Source: Prevotellamassilia timonensis
GTDB lineage: Bacteria; Bacteroidota; Bacteroidia; Bacteroidales; Bacteroidaceae
DNA: 52,938 nucleotides
Assembly (NCBI RefSeq): GCF_900106785.1
Contig: NZ_LT629842.1
Coordinates: 227,207-280,144, forward strand
Reading direction: 5' to 3'
Below are positions 1-8,163 of the stretch, piece by piece; positions within the stretch are counted from its first letter, which is position 1, and every line of letters starts with the position of its first letter. The notes under the pieces were generated by a model. It had not been told where the DNA came from. It was given only the letters and a program-made list of their open reading frames with translations, and ran no database searches. Made by a program: the position numbers and the translations under genes.

Positions 1-72
1 GGCGCACCCGACAAACCCTGTGGAGTAGGCCGTGCAGATGCTAACCCAAAACTGTTGCTAAACGATACATGA
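1..72 (+). repeat. Left terminal inverted repeat of the ISAon1-type element
   Basis: Matches the reverse complement of 1547-1619 over about 70 bp, with a short mismatched patch near bases 26-31 and single differences further in. The stop codon and last ten or so codons of the transposase (41-72) lie inside this repeat. Confidence 0.85.
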
Positions 73-1129
73 AGAATGGTATGTCTATGACTCCTTTTAC
101 TTGTGCACGAAAGCATTTGATCTTTGAGTTCAACGATTCAGCTGAAGCGTTAGTCTTACGTCCGTCAAAGTAGTTCAGGATTTCATCCTCATAGAATCTG
201 ATGGTATCGCGTACGGACTTGATTTCACGCAGAGTGCAGGAAGCCACTTTCTCATACCACCCCTTGAAATTCTGTTTGGCAGTCTCCTTTGTGAGTTTCT
301 TGTTTCTGAATATGGCTCTAAGGGAGTTGATCAGATTGTATGCTTCTTCAAGTTTTGGGTAGAGTGCGAAAAGTATCTTCGCACGCTTTTTCTGCGTTGC
401 GCTCCACTTCTCTCGGCTCATGGACAATTGCTTGCGACATCGTGTCTGTGCCTCTACAAGAGTCTCGCCATTTTCAAGCCTTTTGGGTTCAAAGCGAGTG
501 TTCAGCCTCATAGGCTTTCTTCCGCGCTTGCTCTTCTTCCAGTTCTTCCCATGCCTTTTCCTCATTCGCTCGCGGTAAGCCTTTCTCTGCGCTGCCAGAT
601 TTTCGAGGTATTTGCGAAACTCTGCCTTCTGTCTGTTCGCCTCCTTTACGGCTTTTCGTTTCAGGCGCAGGCGTATCTCTTCGCAGCCCTCTCCACCGCG
701 TTTTACGACATGGAAGCAGTCACGTATGACTGTGGCTTTAGGGAATGCCTCTCGGGCTATGACACGCATGCAATCTGAGAGATCCATCGTGATATTCTCA
801 ACCATTTCACGCTTATCTGCAGGTAGTTGCATGAGAACCTTCAGTACGTCAGCAGGATTCGTTCCCTTGACTACTGCTATGATTGCACCCTTGCGACCAT
901 GGGCATCCTTGTTGTGAACGATAGTGTACAGTTCGCCCTGGAGGGAGGTCTCGTCTATGCCTTGCTCCTTACCTACGTTTTGCGGAATAAGAATCCACTT
1001 GGATGCGTGATCCTTCTGCTCCCACGTCTCGAAGTTACTCAGGGCGTCCTTGTATCTTTTGGCAAACGTGGAGCTGTTAATCATGTACGTATAACCAATC
1101 TGACGAGCGGTTATCGTCTCAGAGTCCAT
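41..1129 (-). CDS. ISAon1-family transposase, catalytic subunit (ISL3-like DDE domain)
   Basis: 362-residue transposase. The middle resembles the DDE_Tnp_ISL3 fold: a stretch near residues 110-145 contains DLSDCMRVIAREAFP and RDCFHVVK, a typical first-aspartate region of ISL3-type enzymes, and the C-terminal part carries NASAESLNSKIK, the usual region of the catalytic glutamate. A basic, coiled-coil-like insertion (about 150-230) separates them. The ATG overlaps the end of the upstream ORF by 11 bp (ATGGACTCTGA), suggesting termination-reinitiation coupling. The stop codon lies within the left terminal inverted repeat. No disabling mutation is visible, so the element may be active. Confidence 0.88.
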   Translation of the reverse strand: MDSETITARQIGYTYMINSSTFAKRYKDALSNFETWEQKDHASKWILIPQNVGKEQGIDETSLQGELYTIVHNKDAHGRKGAIIAVVKGTNPADVLKVLMQLPADKREMVENITMDLSDCMRVIAREAFPKATVIRDCFHVVKRGGEGCEEIRLRLKRKAVKEANRQKAEFRKYLENLAAQRKAYRERMRKRHGKNWKKSKRGRKPMRLNTRFEPKRLENGETLVEAQTRCRKQLSMSREKWSATQKKRAKILFALYPKLEEAYNLINSLRAIFRNKKLTKETAKQNFKGWYEKVASCTLREIKSVRDTIRFYEDEILNYFDGRKTNASAESLNSKIKCFRAQVKGVIDIPFFMYRLATVLG

Positions 1130-1520
1130 TCGCCCTCTTTAAAAAAAGCGCGAAGTCCTTCGCGTATCGAGTGCCCTTATGCTTCAGTTCAAACTCCTTG
1201 TCAAGGTCAACACTTCTTGTTGTGCCATCCGGCATTGTCCAACGCCTTCTTCGTATGTGAAGTACCGCCTTCTTGTCTCGGGCTGGATAGTCAAGTAAAC
1301 ATGATTCTTCCCCAAAACCATTGCTCACGGAATCCTTCATGTCTGGTGTGCGATTGTCGCGCTCATCCAGATAGATGTGAAGCTCTGTTGTGTAAAGAAC
1401 ATCCTTGTCCAGAGTACGCTGTGTTGCAAAGTCTGTCACCTCGAAATATTTAAGAACTCCTTCGGGGAGGAAATATGAGGCGAGGCCCTCATACATATTT
1501 TTATTGCCATTCTGATTCAT
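1119..1520 (-). CDS. ISAon1-family transposase N-terminal-region protein
   Basis: 133 residues, the first ORF of the insertion sequence. It matches the small accessory or N-terminal-region protein that precedes the catalytic ORF in ISAon1-like elements. It probably supplies the DNA-binding part of the transposase; this is inferred from position and not from a clear helix-turn-helix. A TACCTTTG box ends five bases before the ATG at 1520, so the message may be nearly leaderless or translation may begin at the second methionine (residue 9, near 1496), which also opens with the conserved-looking MYEGLASYFL. The gene ends in TGA overlapping the transposase start. Confidence 0.8.
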   Translation of the reverse strand: MNQNGNKNMYEGLASYFLPEGVLKYFEVTDFATQRTLDKDVLYTTELHIYLDERDNRTPDMKDSVSNGFGEESCLLDYPARDKKAVLHIRRRRWTMPDGTTRSVDLDKEFELKHKGTRYAKDFALFLKRANGL

Positions 1521-1524
1521 AGTG

Positions 1525-1532
1525 CAAAGGTA
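1525..1532 (-). promoter_or_regulatory. Bacteroidales -7 promoter motif for the IS genes
   Basis: Reads TACCTTTG on the minus strand, matching TAnnTTTG. No convincing TTG -33 box lies 19-21 bp upstream. Confidence 0.45.
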
Positions 1533-1546
1533 CTACTTTTGGGCAA

Positions 1547-1619
1547 TCATGTATCGTTTGGCAACTCAGTTTTTGGGTTAGCATCTGCACAGCCCTCCAC
1601 AGGGTTTGTCGGGTGCGCC
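1547..1619 (-). repeat. Right terminal inverted repeat of the ISAon1-type element
   Basis: Partner of the repeat at 1-72. It lies just upstream of the first ORF of the element and ends in GGGTGCGCC at 1619. Confidence 0.85.
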
Positions 1620-1654
1620 TATTATATGTATGCACCGCTGTGAGGCGTAGTTTG

Positions 1655-1692
1655 GTTAGCGGGTTAACCCGTTAACTTGTAAACTTGTCAAC
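1655..1692. repeat. Short GTTAAC/GTTGAC palindromic repeat (R7-like)
   Basis: GTTAGCGGGTTAACCCGTTAAC followed by AACTTGTCAAC. It has the same vocabulary as the longer R7 elements at 10787, 11996 and 31777 and sits between the IS and the end of prmA. Confidence 0.5.
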
Positions 1693-1700
1693 TATTAATA

Positions 1701-2615
1701 TTACTTCTGCAGTTTCAGGCAAGCCCAGCCATCGAGCACATGCTCGTCGACAAGCGTGAGGCCCTGCTTTTGTGCCTCGGCTACGAGTTGTGGAATGTCA
1801 GTGTCGTAGAAACCGCTCATGTAGATAAAGCCACCCTGTTTCATGCGTGGCACGTAATATTTAAGGTCGTTAAGCAGAATGCCCAAATTGATGTTGGCAA
1901 TGACAAGGTCGAACGGGCCCTTGTCAGCCAGCGATGAGGCATCGCCCAGCTCCACATCGATGTGGTCAAGATGGTTGAGGCCAATGTTCTCGCGCGAATT
2001 TTTGACACACCACTCGTCCACATCAATGCCCAGGCAGTGTTTGGCTCCGCGCATACGTGCCAAAATGGCCAATATGCTGGTGCCGCAACCCATGTCGAGC
2101 ACTTCGAGCCCCGTGATGTCGTCGTTGAGCAAACGGCTTATCATTTGCGAGGTAGTGGCATGATGGCCTGTGCCAAACGACATCTGCGGATTGATGGTGA
2201 TGCTGTATTCGGCCTTTGGCACATCGGTGTGGAATGTGCTGGCTATCACACAACGTCCGTCGACAACGAGGGGCTTGAAATAGTTTTTCTCCCATTCCTC
2301 GTTCCAGTCCTTGTCTTCGGCCTCCTGCATGGTGTAGGTTATTTCAACATCGGGCAGGGGGAATGCGGCCAGTGTTTGGTCGAGGGCGGTTTGGTCGAAG
2401 AGTGCCTTCTGAATGTAGCACTGGAAGTGGTCCTCGTCCAGCTTCTCCTCAAAGGTGGGGTCCTCGGGATTGGCGCAATGTGCCACGGCCGGGCGGTCGA
2501 GTTCGTCGGTATGTACAAAACTGTCAAAACCTATTTCGGCCAATACGGCCGACAACACGTCCTGCACGGCTTCGGTGGCCGGCCGGGTGGTAAAGGTAAA
2601 TTCTAAGTATTGCAT
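1701..2615 (-). CDS. prmA: Ribosomal protein L11 methyltransferase
   Basis: Cytoplasmic SAM-dependent enzyme that methylates lysines and the N-terminus of ribosomal protein L11. At 304 residues it has the usual PrmA length. The N-terminal substrate-binding part is followed by the family signature FGTGHH at residues 147-152 and the SAM-binding motif I LDMGCGTSIL at 173-182; VIANINLGIL further on is the post-motif II region of PrmA proteins. It lies 97 bp downstream of pepD, with a terminator-like hairpin between them, so it may be expressed partly by read-through. No promoter of its own was recognised. The start is the first ATG, giving the conserved opening MQYLEFTF. Confidence 0.93.
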   Translation of the reverse strand: MQYLEFTFTTRPATEAVQDVLSAVLAEIGFDSFVHTDELDRPAVAHCANPEDPTFEEKLDEDHFQCYIQKALFDQTALDQTLAAFPLPDVEITYTMQEAEDKDWNEEWEKNYFKPLVVDGRCVIASTFHTDVPKAEYSITINPQMSFGTGHHATTSQMISRLLNDDITGLEVLDMGCGTSILAILARMRGAKHCLGIDVDEWCVKNSRENIGLNHLDHIDVELGDASSLADKGPFDLVIANINLGILLNDLKYYVPRMKQGGFIYMSGFYDTDIPQLVAEAQKQGLTLVDEHVLDGWACLKLQK

Positions 2616-2651
2616 TTGATATGGGTTAAAATGGCGGTTGCGTTAAAACAG

Positions 2652-2692
2652 CAATAGGGACAATCATAACATGAGATTGATTGCCCCTATTG
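2652..2692 (-). terminator. Terminator-like hairpin after pepD
   Basis: 15-bp stem (2652-2666 with 2678-2692, one G-U pair) and an 11-base loop. On the minus strand it is followed by CTGTTTTAACG, a weak U tract. Confidence 0.55.
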
Positions 2693-2712
2693 TTGCAGTA
2701 GTTAATTATGCG

Positions 2713-4170
2713 TTACTTTTCAGGCACGCGTTCGAGAATTGTCTTCACAAATTTCCAGTACTTCTCCACACTCGGAATGTTGCAACGCTCGTTGGGTGTG
2801 TGCGGTGAGCGCAGCGTGGGGCCGAAACTGACCAAATCCATGTTAGGACGCAAGGCACCAATTACGCCACATTCGAGTCCGGCGTGAACAACTGTCACAT
2901 TGCTCTCCTCGTTGAAGAGTTCGTGGTAGATGCCCTTCATGAGTTCGACAATCTCGCTCTTGGGGTTAGGCTGCCATGCAGGGTATTCGCCATCGGTTTC
3001 CACCTTCATGCCGGCCATTGAGAAGCAGCTTTCGAGTGTTTCGACGCAGCATTCGCGCATAGAGTCGCGTGATGAGCGGATAAGGATGAGGAATTTGGTG
3101 TGGCCTTCGCCAATCTCGACGATGGCGAGGTTAGACGATGTCTCGACAACCTCCTTGTTGTAAGGTATCATGCGGTAAACGCCATTGTGTACGGCGCAAA
3201 GCGCATCGACCAGGTTGTCCTGAATTTCGGCCGGTACGATGTAGGCAGGCAAAGCCACGTCCTCAACGTCCAGTTCGAGTGTTTGCTCAACAGGCTCGTA
3301 CTCGTCTTTGAAGGTCTGGCGCCATTCGGCCACAACCTCTTTGAAAGCCTCCACATTCTCCTTAGGCAGTGTGAGCACAACTTCGGCAGAGCTTGGAATG
3401 GCGTTGCGCATATTGCCGCCCTTCCACTCAGCCAAGCAAGCTTCAAAGTTGGCAATGGCGTCCTGCACGAGGCGTGCCATGGCTTTGTTGGCGTTGCAGC
3501 GGCCCTCGTTGATTTCGAGGCCAGAGTGTCCGCCAAACAGTTTGTGGAGTGTAACCTTTACAGCCGCATCGTTGGCGTCAACCTCTTGAGGCTTGTACTC
3601 CAATGTGGCAGTCATGTTAACACCACCAGCAGAGCCGATAATCATTTCGCCTTCGGTTTCGTCGTCAAGGTTGAGCAATATGTCGCCTTCAATTACGTCG
3701 GCCTTCATGTGGTTGACACCATACATGGTAGTCTCTTCGTCGGCAGTGATGAAAGCTTCGACGGGGCCATGCTTCAGTGTGTCGTCCTCCATCACAGCCA
3801 TGATGGTGGCTACAGCCATACCGTCGTCTGAACCCAATGTGGTGCCTTTGGCCTTAACCCAGTCGCCATCAATATAGGTCTGTATGGGGTCGGTCTCAAA
3901 GTTATGGGTCGAATCCTTGGTCTTTTGTGGCACCATGTCCATGTGGCCTTGCAGTGTAACCATTTTGCGGTTTTCCATGCCAGCAGAGGCAGGCTTGCGC
4001 ATAATGATGTTGCCGGCCTCGTCCTTAAAGGCTTTTACGCCTTTGCTGGCAGCCCAGTCGAGCAAGAATTTTTGAACCTTTTCGAGGTGGCCCGAGGGAC
4101 GGGGCACCTGCGTAAGCAAATCAAAGTTTTTCCAAATGGCCTGCGGTTGCAGGTTAGCAATTTCGCTCAT
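2713..4170 (-). CDS. pepD: Aminoacyl-histidine dipeptidase (peptidase D, M20C)
   Basis: Di-zinc cytosolic dipeptidase that cleaves Xaa-His dipeptides such as carnosine; 485 residues, the same length as Escherichia coli PepD. Metal-site and catalytic motifs are all present: GHMDMV with H76 and D78, GSDDGMA with bridging D115, and TADEETTM with the catalytic/metal glutamates E145-E146. The C-terminal region ends with the usual SPHTPNERCNI segment containing the last histidine ligand. It starts 12 bp after the flippase-like gene stops, so the two are very likely co-transcribed. The ATG at 4170 gives the typical opening MSEIANLQPQAIW. Confidence 0.95.
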   Translation of the reverse strand: MSEIANLQPQAIWKNFDLLTQVPRPSGHLEKVQKFLLDWAASKGVKAFKDEAGNIIMRKPASAGMENRKMVTLQGHMDMVPQKTKDSTHNFETDPIQTYIDGDWVKAKGTTLGSDDGMAVATIMAVMEDDTLKHGPVEAFITADEETTMYGVNHMKADVIEGDILLNLDDETEGEMIIGSAGGVNMTATLEYKPQEVDANDAAVKVTLHKLFGGHSGLEINEGRCNANKAMARLVQDAIANFEACLAEWKGGNMRNAIPSSAEVVLTLPKENVEAFKEVVAEWRQTFKDEYEPVEQTLELDVEDVALPAYIVPAEIQDNLVDALCAVHNGVYRMIPYNKEVVETSSNLAIVEIGEGHTKFLILIRSSRDSMRECCVETLESCFSMAGMKVETDGEYPAWQPNPKSEIVELMKGIYHELFNEESNVTVVHAGLECGVIGALRPNMDLVSFGPTLRSPHTPNERCNIPSVEKYWKFVKTILERVPEK

Positions 4171-4182
4171 GATGTTTATGTA

Positions 4183-5166
4183 TTAAGAAAGTTTTTTACG
4201 ATAGTTGACCCTTGCCCAACCAAATGCGCCGAGCAGTACGACAAGGGCCGTTTGTATGGTGTGTACCACCAGGGCAAACATGACTGCTTGCGCCTCGGCC
4301 ACTCCGTAAAGCACCAGCATGGTTTTTACAGCAAAATGCCAGGGACCCGCTCCGTTGGGGGTGGGCACAAGCACGGCAAAGGTGCCAACACAAAATATGA
4401 GAAATGCCGCCCCAACAGATAATGAGGTGGTAAAGTCGAAACAGAAAAATGCGATGTAGAAGTGCAGAAAATAGCCAACCCATATCAGCAGGCTGTAAAA
4501 CAAATATAAAGGCAGATTGTGCACCTTGCGCAGCGACAGAACGCCCTCCCACACCTCGTGCAGCATGTCGCGCCCTTTTTTGAACACGGCAAAGCGGCGT
4601 ACTGCCACCAATGTGGCAATGACTGCGGCGCAGATGCAGATGAGTGTGACAATGTAGCCGGTGCCGGTAAAGCGGTGCAGAATGTCGTTGAGGTTGGTGC
4701 CCGTCTTGCACAAGAACTCCAAGAACTTGGGCAACTGCGACAAGAATGCCACGCCTGTGAAGATGAGCATAAACAACGAGTCGACAAGTCTTTCGGTAAC
4801 CACCGTGCCGAGCGATTTGGTGAACGATATGCCGTCACTCTTTTTGAGCGTGCCGCAACGGGTTACTTCGCCCACACGCGGAATGACCAAACTGGCAGCG
4901 TAGGACATGAAAATGGCGTCGGTGCAGGAGGTGCGGCGGGCATGCTCGCCAAGCGGGGCAAGGGCCATTCTCCATCGCCAGGCGCGTGCCATTTGTGGCA
5001 AAATGCCAAAGGCTAATGACAGCAGCATCCACCCCCAATTCATGTCATGCGTCACGCACTGCATGAACTCGTGCCAGTCGGTGGCGCGGTACATCCACCA
5101 CAATATGCCGAAACCGAGCACAAATGGCAGTGATATTTGCAGTATGATTTTTAGCAGATGCTTCAT
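4183..5166 (-). CDS. LPG_synthase_TM / UPF0104 family membrane protein (YbhN-like flippase domain)
   Basis: 327-residue integral membrane protein with roughly eight hydrophobic segments, the first at residues 6-26. It resembles the transmembrane domain of lysylphosphatidylglycerol synthases (UPF0104, YbhN/AglD-like) but lacks the soluble synthase domain. Conserved family features include the ARAWRWR motif near residue 60, IPRVGEVTRC near 95, and VPTPNGAGPWHF near 275, which corresponds to the P-x-PGGxG-like motif of the family. The substrate is unknown; family members are linked to lipid or polyprenyl transport. It is the first gene of a minus-strand group with pepD and prmA and is divergent from rsmA. 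No -7 box was recognised upstream. Confidence 0.82.
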   Translation of the reverse strand: MKHLLKIILQISLPFVLGFGILWWMYRATDWHEFMQCVTHDMNWGWMLLSLAFGILPQMARAWRWRMALAPLGEHARRTSCTDAIFMSYAASLVIPRVGEVTRCGTLKKSDGISFTKSLGTVVTERLVDSLFMLIFTGVAFLSQLPKFLEFLCKTGTNLNDILHRFTGTGYIVTLICICAAVIATLVAVRRFAVFKKGRDMLHEVWEGVLSLRKVHNLPLYLFYSLLIWVGYFLHFYIAFFCFDFTTSLSVGAAFLIFCVGTFAVLVPTPNGAGPWHFAVKTMLVLYGVAEAQAVMFALVVHTIQTALVVLLGAFGWARVNYRKKLS

Positions 5167-5219
5167 TGTTAAGTAGTGAGTTACGGCACTAAAGGCAGTT
5201 TACATTCAAATAAAATGCT

Positions 5220-5227
5220 TACCTTTG
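5220..5227 (+). promoter_or_regulatory. -7 promoter motif of rsmA
   Basis: TACCTTTG, 88 bp before the chosen rsmA start. It overlaps the alternative upstream start at 5225, which argues for the start at 5315. No good -33 box. Confidence 0.6.
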
Positions 5228-5314
5228 CAGCGTTATATCATGATGGGCAATGATGCTTCAGGCAGATGCCAGTGTGCATTGCACTATTATGCAAAAGTAG
5301 AAAAAATATATCAG

Positions 5315-6133
5315 ATGAAGTCTGTACGTCCTAAAAAATTTCTTGGTCAGCACTTCTTGACCCACCTGCCTACCGCGCAGGCCATTGCCGACACAGTAGA
5401 TGCGTGTCCTGACATACCCATTCTTGAGGTTGGGCCCGGCATGGGCGTGATGACACAGTTCATCATTCCCAAAAAACGAGAGTTTAAGGTCGTGGAGATT
5501 GATTTTGAGAGTGTGGCTTACTTGCGCGAACACTTTCCTGAACTGGAGGACAACATCATCGAGGACGACTTTTTGAAAATGCACCTCGACCACACCTTCG
5601 ACGGCCGTCCGTTTGTGCTCACTGGCAATTATCCCTACAACATCAGCAGCCAGATATTCTTCAAGATGCTCGACTACCGGCACCTCATTCCTTGCTGCAC
5701 GGGCATGATACAGAAGGAGGTGGCAGAGCGTTTGGCCGCCAAACCAGGCTGCAAGGCATACGGCATATTGAGCGTGCTGGTGCAGCTGTACTACGATGTA
5801 GACTATTTGTTCACTGTTGAGCCAGGGGTGTTTAACCCGCCTCCCAAGGTGCGCAGCGCTGTGGTGCGCATGACGCGTAACCAGGTTACGGCTCCCGATT
5901 GCGACGAGCAGTTGTTGCGGCGGGTGGTTAAAACCACTTTCAACCAACGCCGCAAAATGATGCGCGGTTCAATCAAGCCACTACTTCATGAGCTCGACCA
6001 GCGTCCCGGGGTTGCCGCCCCCGACCACACGGCGTTTTTGGCTCAGCCGCTGCTCACCCGCCGCCCTGAGCAATTATCGGTGCAGGAGTTCATTGACTTG
6101 ACAAACCAGGTTAGTGCACACTATGCACAGTGA
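5315..6133 (+). CDS. rsmA: 16S rRNA (adenine1518-N6/adenine1519-N6)-dimethyltransferase
   Basis: RsmA (KsgA) dimethylates two adjacent adenines in the 3'-terminal helix of 16S rRNA late in small-subunit assembly. 272 residues from the ATG at 5315, which gives the family opening MKSVRPKKFLGQHFL. SAM motif I is LEVGPGMG at residues 37-44 and the catalytic NxPY motif is NYPY at 105-108. An in-frame ATG 90 bases upstream would add thirty residues absent from the family and would overlap the promoter, so it was not used. rfbB follows after 54 bp on the same strand without an obvious terminator. Confidence 0.95.
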   Translation: MKSVRPKKFLGQHFLTHLPTAQAIADTVDACPDIPILEVGPGMGVMTQFIIPKKREFKVVEIDFESVAYLREHFPELEDNIIEDDFLKMHLDHTFDGRPFVLTGNYPYNISSQIFFKMLDYRHLIPCCTGMIQKEVAERLAAKPGCKAYGILSVLVQLYYDVDYLFTVEPGVFNPPPKVRSAVVRMTRNQVTAPDCDEQLLRRVVKTTFNQRRKMMRGSIKPLLHELDQRPGVAAPDHTAFLAQPLLTRRPEQLSVQEFIDLTNQVSAHYAQ

Positions 6134-6187
6134 ACAGCGCAAGCGTGACAGTTTGAATAATAACAGAATATACCATATACATATTTT

Positions 6188-7327
6188 ATGAAAACCTATT
6201 TGGTGACAGGTGCCGCAGGCTTTATCGGTGCCAATTACTTGAAATACATCTTGGCCAAGCATGATGACATTCGTGTGGTGGTGCTCGACTTGCTTACTTA
6301 TGCAGGCTACCTCGGTACCATTGCCGGTGACATTGACAATGAACGCTGCTATTTTGTAAAGGGTGATATTTGCGACCGCGGGCTGCTTGACCGCCTTTTT
6401 GCCGAATACCGCTTTGATGTGGTAGTGAATTTTGCAGCCGAAAGCCACGTAGACCGCAGTATCGAAAACCCGCAGCTCTTCCTCAACACCAATATCCTTG
6501 GCACGCAGAATTTGCTTGATGCAGCACGTGCTGCATGGGTGATGGGTCGCGACGAACAGGGTTATCCCACGTGGCGCCCGGGTGTGCGCTACCATCAGGT
6601 GTCAACCGACGAGGTGTATGGCTCACTTGGGGCAGAGGGCTTCTTTACCGAAGACACACCGCTTTGTCCGCACAGCCCCTACAGTGCATCAAAAACATCG
6701 GCCGACCACTTTGTTTGTGCCTATCGCGACACTTACCACATGCCGGTGAGCATCACGCGTTGTTCAAACAACTATGGCCCTTACCAATTTCCTGAGAAAC
6801 TCATTCCGCTCGTTATCAACAACATTCTTGAGGGCAAGCGTCTGCCGGTGTACGGCAAGGGCGAGAATATTCGCGACTGGCTGTATGTTGAGGACCACTG
6901 CAAGGCCATTGACATGGTGATAACAAAGGGCGCTAATGGCTCAATTTACAATGTAGGCGGTCATAATGAGCGTCAGAATATTCAGATTGTCAAAATCATC
7001 ATACGCACCATTCACGACATCATGCAGCAGGAGCCGCAGTTCCGTGCCTTGCTCAAAAAGCAGGAACGTGGTGCCGATGGTCAAATCAGCATAGACTGGA
7101 TTAACGATGACTTGATAACCTTTGTAAAGGATCGCCTTGGCCATGACCAGCGCTATGGCATTGATCCCTCAAAAATCAAGGCCGACTTGGGCTGGTATCC
7201 CGAAACCTCGTTTGAGGTGGGCATTGTAAAGACAATCCGCTGGAACCTTGAGCACCACGATTGGGTGGAGGCCGTCAGCGGTGACGACTATCAGCAGTAT
7301 TACGAAAACATGTACCGCAACAAGTAA
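6188..7327 (+). CDS. rfbB: dTDP-glucose 4,6-dehydratase
   Basis: Short-chain dehydrogenase/reductase that converts dTDP-glucose to dTDP-4-keto-6-deoxyglucose, the second step of dTDP-L-rhamnose and related sugar synthesis for surface glycans. 379 residues, slightly longer than typical. The NAD-binding glycine motif GAAGFIG is at residues 8-14, AAESHVDRS at 83-91, the catalytic TDE triad at 140-142 and the YxxxK pair in YSASK at 165-169. The other rfb genes (rfbA, rfbC, rfbD) are not in the window, so it is separated from its pathway partners. It is followed by a strong hairpin at 7358. Confidence 0.95.
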   Translation: MKTYLVTGAAGFIGANYLKYILAKHDDIRVVVLDLLTYAGYLGTIAGDIDNERCYFVKGDICDRGLLDRLFAEYRFDVVVNFAAESHVDRSIENPQLFLNTNILGTQNLLDAARAAWVMGRDEQGYPTWRPGVRYHQVSTDEVYGSLGAEGFFTEDTPLCPHSPYSASKTSADHFVCAYRDTYHMPVSITRCSNNYGPYQFPEKLIPLVINNILEGKRLPVYGKGENIRDWLYVEDHCKAIDMVITKGANGSIYNVGGHNERQNIQIVKIIIRTIHDIMQQEPQFRALLKKQERGADGQISIDWINDDLITFVKDRLGHDQRYGIDPSKIKADLGWYPETSFEVGIVKTIRWNLEHHDWVEAVSGDDYQQYYENMYRNK

Positions 7328-7357
7328 AGCAGACTTATACTGCACAATAGATATATG

Positions 7358-7399
7358 GTAACGCCCGGAAGCTCGTTAATCGATACTTCCGGGCGTTAC
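7358..7399 (+). terminator. Strong hairpin terminator after rfbB
   Basis: Perfect 14-bp stem (7358-7371 with 7386-7399, containing AACGCCCGGAAG) and a 14-base loop, 30 bp after the stop codon. The following bases are T/G-rich without a clean U run. Confidence 0.7.
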
Positions 7400-7529
7400 T
7401 GTGTATGTTGGCAATGCAACTATGAATGAAGAAGGTTGATGCGTCTGAGAAAAAGTGTACAATTTGTACACAAATATTTGCTCCCTCGCCGTCTGCCTAC
7501 TTGTAAAAGAGTGCGTGTGTTTTTACTGC

Positions 7530-7880
7530 CATCTTACACTTTTTATGCGTAACAAGTTGATAATCAGATATTTCAATAGTGTAAGATGATTTCAAAGCAT
7601 CTTACACTCCCTTGCATACATCTTACACACCCCACCCCGTTGTCTTGCAGTCGGTTTTGTCGTATGCGGTGGGTTTTACGCCACAGGGACGTAGAAGAAT
7701 CTGTCGGAGTAACAGACTTTTCTGCTCCCCTATGCTGTGACGTTCTCCTCCCGTGCTTGTGCCGTGTGGCAGTATGTAGGTTGTGTAGGATGCGTGTAGG
7801 TGGAATTTGTAGTATCTTACACTGTGTAAATTATTGATAATCAATGGATTGCAACGCGTTTGTGTAAGATGTAAGATACT
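7530..7880. repeat. R1 repeat, copy A (paired palindromic modules)
   Basis: First of three related gap-filling elements (others at 19554 and 41092). Two terminal modules enclose about 220 bp. Left module: CATCTTACACT at 7530-7540 and its exact reverse complement at 7578-7588 around a TTGATAATCAG core. Right module: AGTATCTTACA at 7811-7821 pairs with TGTAAGATACT at 7870-7880 around TTGATAATCAA (7834-7844). The centre contains CTGTCGG...GACTTTTCTGCTCCCCTAT, a degenerate version of a palindrome clearer in copy B. No ORF of note. Confidence 0.75.
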
Positions 7881-7917
7881 CTGCATGTAAAGTTTTGGTA
7901 GTATAGTAAAGGCCCCG

Positions 7918-8130
7918 CAAGCACTAAACGCAAGCACCAAACACTACCAACAAACGCAAGCTCTAATGGGGGCGACGCGTCCCGCGTCGGGCATGAAAGC
8001 AAAAGTTCACAGACAGCACTAATTATGCTCCTGTTTGTGAGCCTTTGCCTTCATGCCCGACGCGGGACGCGTCGCCCCCATTAGTGGTAGCGTTTTGTGC
8101 TTGCGTTTGTTGGTAGCGTTTTGTGCTTGG
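7918..8130. repeat. R2 palindromic repeat, copy A
   Basis: A perfect 34-bp inverted repeat (7963-7996 with 8051-8084) built around GGGGGCGACGCGTCCCGCG, with an inner loop of about 54 bases that carries further matching arms (GTTCACAGACAG / CTGTTTGTGAGCC). The outside is edged by direct repeats of a 26-bp unit containing GGTAGCGTTTTGTGCTTG. Related copies are at 17098, 25644 and 41550. It fills the gap between the rfbB terminator and the end of the efflux operon. Confidence 0.8.
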
Positions 8131-8163
8131 GTCTGTTCGCATGGTTACGTTTTACCAGTCAGC

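Larger units (their letters stand above)
1..1619 (-). mobile_element. ISAon1-type insertion sequence, two ORFs, long terminal inverted repeats
   Basis: A complete-looking insertion sequence. Its outer ends are the 9-mers GGCGCACCC (base 1) and GGGTGCGCC (ending at 1619), and the match between the ends extends about 70 bp with a few differences. Two overlapping minus-strand ORFs inside encode an N-terminal-region protein and a DDE-type transposase, the arrangement seen in ISAon1-like elements of Bacteroidota. The left end coincides with base 1, so any target duplication on that side lies outside and cannot be compared with the right flank. Family naming is from the protein sequences only. Confidence 0.85.

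Noticed and set aside
1119-1150. Possible programmed -1 frameshift (T TTT TTA heptamer) joining the two IS ORFs
   Set aside because: The heptamer is in the right register for the first ORF, but the transposase lies in the +1, not the -1, frame, and that frame has a TAA within the slippery run. The ATG overlap makes reinitiation the simpler explanation.
827-1453. Plus-strand ORF of 208 codons across the insertion sequence
   Set aside because: Covers both transposase genes on the opposite strand; no recognisable protein features.
5225-5314. Upstream extension of rsmA by 30 codons
   Set aside because: It overlaps the TACCTTTG promoter box and adds residues not seen in the family.
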